A DNA stretch of 64,000 bases from Iamia sp. SCSIO 61187 (GCF_019443745.1 NZ_CP050948.1:4034001-4098000), one strand, 5' to 3'; positions 25,345 to 34,451 are shown, numbered from the stretch's first letter. Made by a program: numbers and translations. Notes: a model not told the origin generated them from the sequence alone.

Positions 25345-26172
25345 TCAGTCCTGTCCGATCGCCTGGATCTCGTCGACGACCACCTCGATCGCCGACGTGC
25401 GGCTGATGGCGGGCAGCGAACCTCCGGCGCCGATGTTCGAGGTCCACGTCACCTCCAGGCTCACGGTGGCCGACAGCTCGAGGCCGTCGGACGCTCTCCG
25501 ATAGGTGTGGGAGCAGTCCGTCGCCGACTCGGGCAACCCGGCCCGCCACGGACGGCCGGCGTCGCAGCGGATCCCTGCTCCATCACCCAAGGACCAGGCG
25601 GTCGATGTCGGTCGGGCGGTCACCGTGACCGTGACCCGTCCCGCGGTCGCCGTCGCTTCGTAGGCCTGCCACCACCCTTGATCGACCCACAGCCATGTCG
25701 GCACGTTGACGACGAGGTCGTTCGGGTTCGGGCTCGTGCGAACAGCTGGGCCTTCGATGCCGATCGACGCCAGGGCTTGCGCGGCGAGCGCGGCGGGGTC
25801 GACGAGCCCACCCTCCGGGGTGAGGAACTGACCATCGACGGCGACCGGCCCCAAGCCCGGGCAGACGTACTGGAGCCATCGGCCGGTGTTCGAGTGCATC
25901 GTGTCGAGGGTGTCCGTGTCGTAGATCGCCATCTGGAGGTCGTCCTCGATCACGACCTCCCAGGCACAGGGGTCCGGGCTTCCTCCCGCTCCGGTCGAGG
26001 CGGTGTCCGGCGTGCCGGAACCTCCGTCCTGCGCCGTGGCGGTCGGAGAACCGCTGCCGTCGACATAGGCCCCTCCGCCCGGTCCGGGAGGACGGTTGTC
26101 GGCGAGAGCCGGTGATGCGAGGCAGAGCGTGAGCAGCCCCGCCAGGACGGCTGTCAGGAGACGAGCGCGCAT
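25345..26172 (-). CDS. Secreted protein of unknown function in the Tad operon
   Basis: 275 residues with a clear signal peptide (MRARLLTAVLAGLLTLCLASPALA, cleavage after ALA). The mature part begins with a Gly/Ser/Thr-rich region and then a beta-rich domain with VTVTARPTSTAWSLGDG, a PKD-like pattern, and four cysteines (CAWEV, VCPGL, RCDAG, DCSHT) likely to form two disulfides. ATG 26172 follows the signal-peptide logic; the longer open frame is discarded. Possibly a surface or pilus-tip component. Confidence 0.6.
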   Translation of the reverse strand: MRARLLTAVLAGLLTLCLASPALADNRPPGPGGGAYVDGSGSPTATAQDGGSGTPDTASTGAGGSPDPCAWEVVIEDDLQMAIYDTDTLDTMHSNTGRWLQYVCPGLGPVAVDGQFLTPEGGLVDPAALAAQALASIGIEGPAVRTSPNPNDLVVNVPTWLWVDQGWWQAYEATATAGRVTVTVTARPTSTAWSLGDGAGIRCDAGRPWRAGLPESATDCSHTYRRASDGLELSATVSLEVTWTSNIGAGGSLPAISRTSAIEVVVDEIQAIGQD

Positions 26173-26831
26173 CCTGCCACCCCCTCCCAGACCTGGATCG
26201 CTCGCACCGCTGAGACCCGCCACGGCCCTCCGTGCTCTCGCACGAGGTCGCCTCGGACGTTGTGGGTGCTGATGTCGTCATCGACCACCTCACCGGTGTC
26301 CTGACGCACGACGAGGCCGTCGTCGACGTAGCACTCCTGCACCACCGCGACGTCGCCCTCGATCGACACCACCTCGACTCGTTGGAAAGCGGCGGGGTGC
26401 TCCCGCTGGCGGTAGGCGAGACCCGCTTCGAGGTTGCTCTGCGCCTCCGCCACTGCCGCCTCGAGCTGAGCGCCGGTGGCGAACTCGGCCAGGCCCGGGT
26501 GGGCGGGGTCGGGAACGCCCGAGTTGGCCTCGAGCCGAGCGGCCCAGTAGCCGAGGTACCGATCGATCACCTCCTGCTCGGCGGCATCGCCGCCCGTCGG
26601 ACCGCTCGTCACGGGCGGAGCCGAGGTGGTGGACGACGACGTTGGCGAGGTGGAGCTGGTCGTCGGTCGCGACGACGGGCTCGGATCCTCCGTAGTGCTC
26701 CTGCTCGTAGGCGGCCCCGGGTCGGTTCGACCGTCGTCGCCACCGCATCCGGCGGCCAGAGCCCCGATCACCAGCACCACAACCCAGGGCTGCCTCCACC
26801 TGCGTTGGCGCTGCTGGTGCTTGAGAACCAT
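26154..26831 (-). CDS. Lipoprotein with NTF2-like domain, first gene of the Tad operon
   Basis: 225 residues with basic residues, a hydrophobic helix and a lipobox ALAAGC (Cys about residue 28), then a Ser/Thr/Pro linker (about residues 40-70) and an NTF2-like domain (EVIDRYLGYWAARLEAN; VRGDLVREHGGPWRVSAV). ATG 26831 has GGGGAGAGGG upstream. It overlaps the next gene by 19 bases. About 280 bases upstream of it hold no gene and presumably the operon promoter. Confidence 0.6.
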   Translation of the reverse strand: MVLKHQQRQRRWRQPWVVVLVIGALAAGCGGDDGRTDPGPPTSRSTTEDPSPSSRPTTSSTSPTSSSTTSAPPVTSGPTGGDAAEQEVIDRYLGYWAARLEANSGVPDPAHPGLAEFATGAQLEAAVAEAQSNLEAGLAYRQREHPAAFQRVEVVSIEGDVAVVQECYVDDGLVVRQDTGEVVDDDISTHNVRGDLVREHGGPWRVSAVRAIQVWEGVAGCALVS

Positions 26832-27113
26832 GGCCCTCTCCCCATTCGCCCGACCGATCAGGCGCCGGCCGTTCCGTGGACGGGAGGACGGGGCTGGGAG
26901 CATCGACCACGGAGCATCCGACGTGTCGGTCCGCACCGAGGATGCCGACCGAATCCTGCGGAGGCAGGACACGCCAGAACTACCCAGGCGTGTGTCGGGG
27001 CATACATGAGATGTCATGAAAAGGCAGAAGCCGCGCATGACGCACCTGGTGGGGGGAACGAGCGGTGAGACGAAGGACTCGTGCCACTGGTTCCGGGTGA
27101 GCCGCCGCATGGC

Positions 27114-27806
27114 TCACCCGACCAGGCGCAGCTCGCGCAGGCGGCGCTCAGCTCGCCAGCGCCGCTGGCCGATGGCGGCAGCCGTAGTGCCCTGCTCGCG
27201 AGCGAGCTCGACGAGCGTCTCGCCGTGGACCCGCGTCCGAACGATCATCGCGGCGGCCCTGGGCATGACGTGGCCCTCGAGTTCGGCGTCGCGGAGCTGG
27301 TCGAAGATCGAGTGGGAGATCACCTCGTCCTCTGGCGTCCAGCTGGACGAGGGCGGGTCGGTCACCATCTCCGCCCACTCGCCGGGAGCCTCGATCCGGC
27401 GATGTGCCCGGTAGCGCTTCTTCACGTCGAGCAGGACGTTGCCGGCGACGGAGCCCTCCCTGCCGACGGGGTAGGTGCGGATGCGTTCCCAGGCGAGCGA
27501 GATCAGCTCCTCGACGGCATTGTGATCGTCGTTCCCCGTCATGCGGGCGAGGTGGACCAGGCCCGGGAGGAGGGCCTGGAGCAGCGTCCGGGCCGCGAGG
27601 TCATCGTCGGCAGCCATGGTCACCAGTGCCCGGAGGATGGGGTCGGCCCGCCCGACGTGGCGGCGGGCGGCGAGGACGTCGTCTAGGTCGACGAGCCCGG
27701 CCAACGCCTCGTGGGTGTTCGCCCACCGGATGAGGGCGCGGCGGGCAGCGGGTCCGGTGGCGATTCGGTCCCACTCTCGGTCCAGATCTTGCGCGATTCG
27801 TGCCAT
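27114..27806 (-). CDS. Sigma-factor-like regulator
   Basis: 230 residues. The centre (HNAVEELISLAWERIRTYP) resembles sigma region 2, and the C-terminus (GETLVELAREQGTTAAAIGQRRWRAERRLREL) is a region-4-type helix-turn-helix. ATG 27806 is chosen for the strong GAGGAGG ribosome site. Proteins of this kind sit next to conjugation and Tad loci in actinobacteria and may drive them. It is separated from the Tad operon by a 282-base gap. Confidence 0.6.
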   Translation of the reverse strand: MARIAQDLDREWDRIATGPAARRALIRWANTHEALAGLVDLDDVLAARRHVGRADPILRALVTMAADDDLAARTLLQALLPGLVHLARMTGNDDHNAVEELISLAWERIRTYPVGREGSVAGNVLLDVKKRYRAHRRIEAPGEWAEMVTDPPSSSWTPEDEVISHSIFDQLRDAELEGHVMPRAAAMIVRTRVHGETLVELAREQGTTAAAIGQRRWRAERRLRELRLVG

Positions 27807-27954
27807 CGGAGGCCTCCTCGTGTCGATGAGCACGGGGAGGATCTGATGGAGGGGTCGTGCGAACTGTCGTGAGACGAGTCGTGCTTGCGAAGGTTCCCGC
27901 ACGATCACGTCCCTCGGATGAGGGATCGGCGAGGGGTCCGCGGCCTAGCGAGCC

Positions 27955-28488
27955 GTGGAACGGCATCACCTGATCACCATCTCGCCGGCAGGCCACCCCG
28001 ACCCTCGGGTCGCGCGCGCCGGCTTCGACCTCGAGCACGCCTACATCGAGCGGTGCTGGGCACCGGTGCTCGGACCGACGTCGACGGCCCTCCTCCGCCG
28101 ACTACCGGCGCTCTGGGCGGAGGCCGAGCCGGCGCGGATGGACTTCGGTGAGCTCTCCCGCTCCCTCGGCGTCGGCACCGGTCGTGGAGCGCACAGCCCG
28201 CTCTCGCGAACGATGGATCGGCTCGCGCGCTACCGCTTCGCCCGGCCAGCGGCGGACGGCCGGTGGGAGGTCTTCCGCCAGGTGCGCCCCCTGGAGGCCC
28301 ACGAGCTCCGCCGGCTGCCGGAGTGGTCCCGCCGGATGCACACCGAGCTGCTCGACCGGCACATCGCCGGCCTCACCAGCACGACGCCGGCCGCACAGCT
28401 CACCGCCCGACTCGACCGCATCCAAACCCGCCGACCACCAGACCACCGACCCATCACCGCCACCCCATCCAGACACCTCGAACCATGA
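27955..28488 (+). CDS. Hypothetical protein, 177 residues, possible winged-helix
   Basis: Not recognised as a named family. GFDLEHAYIERCWAPVLGPTSTALLRRL and LSRTMDRLARYRFA suggest a winged-helix DNA-binding unit often encoded before actinobacterial relaxases; the tail is Pro/Arg-rich and lies in a strongly C-rich, G-poor strand. GTG 27955 has no strong ribosome site. It runs into the candidate transfer-origin region upstream of the relaxase. Confidence 0.55.
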   Translation: MERHHLITISPAGHPDPRVARAGFDLEHAYIERCWAPVLGPTSTALLRRLPALWAEAEPARMDFGELSRSLGVGTGRGAHSPLSRTMDRLARYRFARPAADGRWEVFRQVRPLEAHELRRLPEWSRRMHTELLDRHIAGLTSTTPAAQLTARLDRIQTRRPPDHRPITATPSRHLEP

Positions 28489-28581
28489 CCCCACCACGAC
28501 CGAACAGCCACCTACGCACCCGCCCATCCCCCGACCCATCCACCTCCCCACCGACCCAACAGATGCGACAGGCACACATTT

Positions 28582-28606
28582 GCGGGTTCCCCTCCGGGGA
28601 ACCCGC
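28582..28606. repeat. Inverted repeat upstream of the relaxase, candidate oriT hairpin
   Basis: GCGGGTTCCCC, TCC, GGGGAACCCGC is a perfect 11-bp inverted repeat with a 3-base loop, 24 bases before the relaxase start. The preceding 150 bases are C-rich and almost G-free on this strand. MobF relaxases bind a hairpin next to their nick site, usually close to their own gene, so this is the best oriT candidate in the window. A translational attenuator of the relaxase is the alternative. Confidence 0.5.
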
Positions 28607-28630
28607 CGCCCGCCGTCGCCGGGCCGTCCC

Positions 28631-31600
28631 GTGAAGTTCACCGTCACCCCGCTGGGCGGGGGCCGGAGCGCTGTGGCGCAGGTGGTCGATGGCATCGTCC
28701 GGTACCTCCAGCCCCGGACCACAAGTGCCGGTCGCCCGGCGGGCGAAGCCGAGGGACCGTCGAGGTACTACGCCGACAGCGGTGAGGAGCCGGGGCGCTG
28801 GTCCGGGCGGGCGGCCGAGCTTGCCGGTCTTCGAGGCCGGGTGCGCACGGACGAGTTCGCTGCGGTGCTGTCGGGACGTGATCCCGGGACCGGCGAACGC
28901 CTGATCACGGCGCAGGGCTCGGCGGGCCGCCGTCATGACCTGGGTGCAGGTCGCCACACGGTGACCACGGCAGAAGGGGTGCACCTGTACGACGAGGCGG
29001 ATGCTGCCGCCGCCCTCGGGTTGACCAGGTCGGAGGTGGGTCGGATGTTGGATGTCGGGGCGGCGCTCGCCGTGGCTCAGCTCGCCGCGCCGACCGAAGA
29101 CGATCGTGTGGAGGATCGTGCGCACAGTCGTGCTCGCGATCGTGCTCGCACGATGTCCCAGGTCAGGGGCTCGTACCTGGTACCGATCTTCGTGGACGGG
29201 CACCGATGGGTGACCGAGGAGGAGCTGGCCTCGTGCGATGCCGCTCGCAGCGTGGGGACCGATCCTGACGCAGTCCGGGCGCTCGGCGACGACGGCGACC
29301 AGCTGCCGATCGCCGAGGCTGCCCGCCTCGCCGGGGTCACGACGCGCTACCTCCGCCAGCTGGCCGGCCGCTACGAGGACGAGGGACCGGAGATCGAGCG
29401 ACGCGTCGCTGCCGGGCGCCAGCCGCGCCGTGCCTACCTGGTTGCCCACAGGGGCACGAAGGGCCGCTGGCTGGTGACCCGCCAGGAGCTGGCCGCCTTC
29501 CTCGAACGGCGACGGCCGCCGGCGGTCCGAGTGGCATACGACGTGACGGCGACGACCGAGAAGTCCCTCGGCGTGCTCGCGCTTCTCGGTGACACCGCAG
29601 CGCGAGAAGCGGTGCTCGGCTCGATCCAGGCCGGCAACGACTGGGCCATGGGCTGGCTCGAGGAGCACGCCGCCTACGGCCGCGTAGGCGGCAAGCCGGT
29701 AAAGGCCGAAGGGTGGATGGTGGCCTCCTTCCGGCACCTGACGTCCCGCTCGCTGGACCCCTTCCCCCACCACCACAACGTCGTGGCCAACACCGTCACC
29801 CTCCCCGACGGGAGCCACCGCGCGCTGGATGCCCGCGGCCTCTATCGGCACGCTCAGGCTGCATCCGCTCTCGCCACGGCCGAGATGCGCCACCAGCTGT
29901 CGGCTCGACTCGGCGTGCGGTGGCGGCCTGGACGGCGCGGCGGGTGGGAGATCGCCGGCATCGACGACCGCGTCGTGCGCGAGTTCTCGAAGCGGCGCAA
30001 CGAGATCGACGATGCCCTCCGCGAGCTGGAACACGAGATCGGTCGGGGCGCCCACCCCGGAGAGATCGAGACGATCGTCCTCCGCACCCGGCCGGCCAAG
30101 AGCCACACGCCGGTCTCGAAGCTCACGGCCGAGTGGTGGGCGCGCGCCGCCGCCCTGGGCCTCGACCTCGATGCCCTATCGCTGCTGGTGGGTCGGCCGC
30201 CTCAGGACGTCGAGCCCGACGCCGCAGATGTGTTCGCCCTCCTGGCGGCACCGGATGGAGTCTGCGAAGGAGGCTCGGTGTTCACCCGGTCCGTCGCACT
30301 CGCAACGCTCGTCGACCTCCCGGTTCCCGACGAGGACGGCACCACACAGCCATTCCTCGTCGGAGCCGCCCGGCTCGAAGGGCTGATCGACGACTTCCTC
30401 GCGTCCGAGCACGTCGTGTGCCTCGTCGGCGACGGCGAGCCGCTCTACGCGACCGTCGAGGCCCTCCGCATCCAGGAGCGCATCGCTGATCGCTACGCTC
30501 GCGGCCTCCATCGCGGCGGCCATGGCGTGCCCGCTCCGGCGCTCAACGCGGCTCTCGACGGACACCCCCATCTGACGGACGAGCAGCGGGCTCTAGTCCG
30601 CTCCTGGTGTACGGGCGGTCACCGCTTCCAGGCGGCCATCGGCCGTGCCGGTGCAGGCAAGACCACCACCGTGGCCGCCTGCGCCGACGCCTGGTCAGCC
30701 GCAGGCCACCGGGTCCTCGGCGCAGCGGTAAAGGGCGAGGCCGCTCGTACGTTGGCAGCGGCCACCGGCATCGAGTGCGAGACACTCGCCTGGTACCTCG
30801 CCCACGATGACCCCGAGGCTCTCCCCCTCGACTCGCGCACGGTACTCGTGGTCGACGAGGCCTCGACCATCGGCGACCGCGACCTCGACGCGATCATGAC
30901 CATGGCCGCTCGCACCGGGGCCTCCCTCCGGTTCATCGGCGATCCTGCTCAACACGGTGCGGTGCCCGCCGGAGGCATGTTCCGCGTCCTGTGTGAACGA
31001 CACCCCGCCACGACCCCCGAGCTGCGCACGACCCACCGCGTCCAACATCCGAACGACCGAGCCGCGGCCGAGGCCCTCCGCGACGGCCGCATCGCCGAAG
31101 CCCTTGACCGGCTCGAGGCCGCCGGGCACCTTCACATCGCCCCCGACGACCTCTCCATGTACCGCCAGATCCTCGGCCGCTGGTGGGACTCCCACCAGGC
31201 CGGACTCGACCACCCAATGGTCGATCGTCGAAATTTGACCCGACGCCAGCTCAATCGCCTCGCACACCACCTGCTCCGGGCTCACGGTGAGGTCGCTCCA
31301 GACGAGGTCCTTGCGAGCGACGACCGCCGGTTCTCCGTCGGAGATCGAGTCACCGCACGGGTGCCAGACCGGGATCTCCACGTGCCCGGCGACCGGCACG
31401 CCTACGTCCGCAACGGTGCCCTCGGGACCATCACCGCCGCCAGATGTGATCCGAGCGACCCCGCCAGCGACACGCTGACCGTCGCCTTCGATGGCATCGG
31501 CACGATTGACGTCCCCCGCACCTTCTTCGACCGCCACGACCGAGGGGCCCGCTCGGAGGTGGGGCTCGACCACGCCTACGCCTTGACGAGCTACGCCGTC

Positions 31601-31885
31601 CAGGGTTCCACCCACGCCGTATCGACGAGTCGCATCGACCCCACGGCGACCCGCTCCGAGACGTATGTCGACATCACCCGTGGACGCTCCGCCAACCATC
31701 TCTACCTCACGGCGGCGGCCAACCAGCTCGATGACGAGGCCCTTCCCCGAGCACCCGGCCCCTCGCCCGACGAAGCCGTGGAACGGCGTCTCGAACGCTC
31801 CACCGGTGAGCTGACCGCCTACGAGCTGGCCCACGCCGACGCCACGGTGCGCTCGTCACGATCACCCGCAGGACTCCACCTGTGA
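28631..31885 (+). CDS. MobF/TrwC-type conjugative relaxase-helicase with inserted HTH segments
   Basis: 1084 residues. It nicks and unwinds the element for transfer. Candidate catalytic tyrosines are Tyr25 and Tyr46-47 (YYADSGEEPGRW). The three-histidine metal motif is His369, His380 and His382 (DPFPHHHNVVAN), with exactly the spacing known for TrwC (H150, H161, H163). Between these, residues about 110-345 contain helix-turn-helix-like segments (DEADAAAALGLTRSEVGRML; AEAARLAGVTTRYLRQLAG) absent from typical TrwC. A RecD-like helicase follows, with Walker A GRAGAGKTT near residue 671, VLVVDEAST and GDPAQHGA, and a C-terminal YALTSYAVQGSTH motif. Start GTG 28631; no upstream start fits the conserved N-terminus. 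Confidence 0.9.
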   Translation: MKFTVTPLGGGRSAVAQVVDGIVRYLQPRTTSAGRPAGEAEGPSRYYADSGEEPGRWSGRAAELAGLRGRVRTDEFAAVLSGRDPGTGERLITAQGSAGRRHDLGAGRHTVTTAEGVHLYDEADAAAALGLTRSEVGRMLDVGAALAVAQLAAPTEDDRVEDRAHSRARDRARTMSQVRGSYLVPIFVDGHRWVTEEELASCDAARSVGTDPDAVRALGDDGDQLPIAEAARLAGVTTRYLRQLAGRYEDEGPEIERRVAAGRQPRRAYLVAHRGTKGRWLVTRQELAAFLERRRPPAVRVAYDVTATTEKSLGVLALLGDTAAREAVLGSIQAGNDWAMGWLEEHAAYGRVGGKPVKAEGWMVASFRHLTSRSLDPFPHHHNVVANTVTLPDGSHRALDARGLYRHAQAASALATAEMRHQLSARLGVRWRPGRRGGWEIAGIDDRVVREFSKRRNEIDDALRELEHEIGRGAHPGEIETIVLRTRPAKSHTPVSKLTAEWWARAAALGLDLDALSLLVGRPPQDVEPDAADVFALLAAPDGVCEGGSVFTRSVALATLVDLPVPDEDGTTQPFLVGAARLEGLIDDFLASEHVVCLVGDGEPLYATVEALRIQERIADRYARGLHRGGHGVPAPALNAALDGHPHLTDEQRALVRSWCTGGHRFQAAIGRAGAGKTTTVAACADAWSAAGHRVLGAAVKGEAARTLAAATGIECETLAWYLAHDDPEALPLDSRTVLVVDEASTIGDRDLDAIMTMAARTGASLRFIGDPAQHGAVPAGGMFRVLCERHPATTPELRTTHRVQHPNDRAAAEALRDGRIAEALDRLEAAGHLHIAPDDLSMYRQILGRWWDSHQAGLDHPMVDRRNLTRRQLNRLAHHLLRAHGEVAPDEVLASDDRRFSVGDRVTARVPDRDLHVPGDRHAYVRNGALGTITAARCDPSDPASDTLTVAFDGIGTIDVPRTFFDRHDRGARSEVGLDHAYALTSYAVQGSTHAVSTSRIDPTATRSETYVDITRGRSANHLYLTAAANQLDDEALPRAPGPSPDEAVERRLERSTGELTAYELAHADATVRSSRSPAGLHL

Positions 31886-31940
31886 GGTTCTCAGTCGGCG
31901 ATTGGCCTAGGAAGTCGAACCCGGCCACGCGAGGTGCCTG

Positions 31941-32354
31941 ATGCAAAGTCCCCCTGGCAGCACCGAGGTGCTCACGATCGAGGAAGCGGCCACAGTGCTC
32001 CGCATCAGCCGAGGCGCGGCGTACGCCCTCGCCCGCCGATGGCGTGAGACAAGTGGCCGCGAGGGCATCCCTTGTCTCCAGCTCGGTCGGTCCCTCCGAG
32101 TCCCTCGCGACGCTCTGCACGAGATGCTTGCCCACCCGGAATCGGCCGGCCCACCCGGACCAGGCCCGGAACTTGGCGACCGCGGCATCCGGATTCGGGT
32201 AGAAGACTGCGCCGATCCGTCGCTTGCAACTGGCCTAGCCTCGGCGCTCGCCGACGGCGGTGATCCTCGCCATGGCCGCGTGGCCCGCCGGAGTCCGCCA
32301 GACCCGCTCATCGTCGGCGCATGCCACGCCGGCTCGGATCAGGCGAACCAGTGA
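31941..32354 (+). CDS. Excisionase-like helix-turn-helix protein
   Basis: The first 65 residues (VLTIEEAATVLRISRGAAYAL ... GIPCLQLGRSLRVPRDALHEML) are an AlpA/excisionase-type winged helix. The rest of the 137-residue frame is low-complexity and overlaps decayed sequence on the other strand, so the natural protein may have been shorter. It is located at the right end of the conjugative region, where Xis genes are expected, but no integrase is visible in the window. Confidence 0.6.
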   Translation: MQSPPGSTEVLTIEEAATVLRISRGAAYALARRWRETSGREGIPCLQLGRSLRVPRDALHEMLAHPESAGPPGPGPELGDRGIRIRVEDCADPSLATGLASALADGGDPRHGRVARRSPPDPLIVGACHAGSDQANQ

Positions 32355-32499
32355 TCGCTCCTTCTTCGACGCTGAGAGAGCAGAACGCCTGACCCACCAG
32401 CTGCGCTCGGCTGACGCCGTCTTGGTCGGCGTAGGCCATCACGATGTAGTCGACGGCGTCGTCCTCACCCGGCGAGCCTGAGTGACCTTCTGGGTACAT
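32235..32499 (-). pseudogene. Decayed small gene at the right end of the element
   Basis: The minus strand reads a protein-like segment, DDAVDYIVMAYADQDGVSRA, from ATG 32499. Then, after a one-base shift near 32390, it reads a helical wing-like end (KKERSLVRLIRAGVAC ... TPAGHAAMARIT) stopping at 32235. Together they look like one frameshifted winged-helix-type protein of about 85 residues. It overlaps the excisionase-like frame on the other strand. The family was not identified. Confidence 0.35.
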
Positions 32500-32600
32500 G
32501 TGTGTTTTTGCATATCCGGTTAACTCCAGTGGCGTGGCGTCCCGCGAGGTGGTGTAGGTCGACGTCAGCGTGATGCACGTCGTGTTCTGAACAGTGTGGT

Positions 32601-32858
32601 TCAGGCGGTGATGGCCAGGGGCGGCTCGGCCGCCCCGTCGGGCGATCGCAAGGAGGCTCCGAGCGCTGGCGCGGAGTCGACGGTCTCGACGCCACCGACA
32701 TCGTCGAGCAGGTCGGGCAGCTCGGCGATGAAGTCGCGGTCGCCACCCTCAGGCCGTCGTCCCGGGCAAACACGAGGTAGGCGGCGTCCCGAGATTGCTC
32801 GGTGGGATCAGGCCTCGCGGAGAATGTCGTCGGCGACGACCGACGGCGACGACGTCAT
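32601..32858 (-). pseudogene. Decayed small gene with two frameshifts
   Basis: Starting at ATG 32858 the minus strand reads MTSSPSVVADDILREA, then a stop; shifting one base continues as DPTEQSRDAAYLVFARDDG, and a second shift gives GGDRDFIAELPDLLDDVGG and a tail ending PPLAITA. The joined product would be about 85 residues. The reading is by eye, and the family is unknown. It fills the gap between the element end and the hydrolase gene. Confidence 0.35.
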
Positions 32859-32877
32859 AGAGGCGGGCCTTCCCTCA

Positions 32878-33870
32878 TCATGTGGGGCGGAAGCGGATCG
32901 GGCTGCCTTCGACGCGCATGATCATGCCGTCATCCTCGAGGAGGTCGAGGTGGCCGAGGGCCTCGGACACCCCGAGCATGCGGCTGAAGCCCTCGAGCTC
33001 GGGGAACATGACGATGGCGACCTCGAAGGCGGTCGGCTGTCCGCAGGATCTGACGATGTCGAGGACGTCGAGCGCGCGGGCTGCGTGGTGGTCTCGTGTG
33101 TGCGCAACGAGCGCCGGGACGTCGGTGAAGGCGGAACCATGTCCTGGCAGCACCAGGCCGGGGTCCATGGCGGTGAACCTGTCGAGGGAGCCGAGGTACT
33201 CGCTGAGGCTCCGCCGGCGCCCGTCGGGGACGTCGTCGTCAGGCTCGAGGACGGGGTTGGGGGTGATGTGGCCCAGGAGGTGATCCCCCGACAGCAGCAT
33301 GTCGCCGGCGGGGTCGTGGAGCGAGAGGTGACCGGTCGCGTGGCCGGGCGTCACGTGGGCGGTCCACGTCCTGCCGCCGAGCTCGATGGGGTCGAGATCG
33401 TCGACGGGAAGGAGGCGGTGGTCGGCAATCGGCGTGGTGAGCGATCGGACGCCGTCGTAAAACGTCGCAAGGTCGGCACGCAACGATCCCGGGATTCCGA
33501 CGCGCTCGCTCAGCTCCGACCGCTGGGTGCGCCCGAACTCGCCGCGCAGCTTCGTCAACTCCGCTCTGCCGCAGACGACAGGGGCGTCGGCGAGCTCGGC
33601 CAGCCATCCAGCGGCGCCGAAGTGGTCCGGGTGGCCATGGGTCACCACGACGGCATCCACATCGGCGGTCCCGATGCCGGCTACGGTGAGGAAGGCCTGG
33701 AGCTGGGAGGTGCTGTCGCTCCACATCATCCCCGGATCGACCACGGTAGTCGTCGAGCCGAGCAGCAGGTAGCAGTTCACCGTTCCGACCGGGAACGGTG
33801 TCGGGAGCTGCGCTCGGAGTGTGCCGGCGGGGAGCTCCTCGATCGCGGGGACAATCACGGGGGCGGTCAT
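32878..33870 (-). CDS. Metallo-beta-lactamase-fold hydrolase
   Basis: 330 residues with the zinc-binding THGHPDHFGAAG, a second ligand region TPGHATGHLSLHDP, GDHLLGHITPNP and LPGHGSAF, followed by a C-terminal winged-helix-like region as in the LACTB2/glyoxalase-II-like MBL group. It probably hydrolyses a thioester or lactone. It overlaps the TetR gene by four bases and is the last gene of the P450-TetR-MBL operon. Confidence 0.85.
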   Translation of the reverse strand: MTAPVIVPAIEELPAGTLRAQLPTPFPVGTVNCYLLLGSTTTVVDPGMMWSDSTSQLQAFLTVAGIGTADVDAVVVTHGHPDHFGAAGWLAELADAPVVCGRAELTKLRGEFGRTQRSELSERVGIPGSLRADLATFYDGVRSLTTPIADHRLLPVDDLDPIELGGRTWTAHVTPGHATGHLSLHDPAGDMLLSGDHLLGHITPNPVLEPDDDVPDGRRRSLSEYLGSLDRFTAMDPGLVLPGHGSAFTDVPALVAHTRDHHAARALDVLDIVRSCGQPTAFEVAIVMFPELEGFSRMLGVSEALGHLDLLEDDGMIMRVEGSPIRFRPT

Positions 33871-34451
33871 GGGATGTCTTCCGGTCGGAGACCCGACCAG
33901 AACATGGGCACGAGCTCGCTGCTGACGGCCTCGGCGTCGAGGCCGCCGTCGATCACGAGGCAGCGCAGGCCGACGACGGTGACCGCCCCGTAGAGCGCGG
34001 TCGCCGCCAGCTCGGGGTCGACGGCGCGGATGGAGCCATCACGACCGCCGAGGACGAGGAGCTTGCGCACCGGCTCGTGGAACGACGCGTTGATGGCCGC
34101 GGCGATGTCGGGCAGCTTTCCGGCCTTGCCGAGGTTCGAGGTCAGGAGCTGTGCCGTTGCGGGGTACTCGGCGAGATGCGCCAGCTGTGCCCGGACCACT
34201 GCTGCGAGACGTTCGGGGACGGCCAAGGTGGGGTCATCGGCGTCAGCCACCGACTCGGTGAGGCGGTCCAGCATGCGCCGGAGGAGGAAGGCCAGCACGT
34301 CCTCCTTGCTCGAGAAGTAGTAGTAGAGCGTCGCTCGCGGCACGCCGCTGGCTGCGGCGATGTCGTCGATGCGGACGTCATCCCAGGAGGCGACGAACCC
34401 GCCGGCGGTCGCGATCAGCTTGTCGGCCATGGCCTCGGGAACGGCCCTCAT
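33867..34451 (-). CDS. TetR-family transcriptional regulator
   Basis: 194 residues. N-terminal helix-turn-helix with VRIDDIAAASGVPRATLYYYFSSKEDV, typical TetR, then an all-helical ligand domain. ATG 34451 overlaps the P450 stop (ATGA), and its own stop overlaps the hydrolase start, so it is inside the operon it probably controls. Confidence 0.88.
   Translation of the reverse strand: MRAVPEAMADKLIATAGGFVASWDDVRIDDIAAASGVPRATLYYYFSSKEDVLAFLLRRMLDRLTESVADADDPTLAVPERLAAVVRAQLAHLAEYPATAQLLTSNLGKAGKLPDIAAAINASFHEPVRKLLVLGGRDGSIRAVDPELAATALYGAVTVVGLRCLVIDGGLDAEAVSSELVPMFWSGLRPEDIP

Noticed and set aside
28148-28630. Longer N-terminus for the relaxase starting near 28148
   Set aside because: The extra 160 codons overlap the upstream 177-residue gene and the hairpin region and have no relaxase similarity; the conserved N-terminus begins at GTG 28631.
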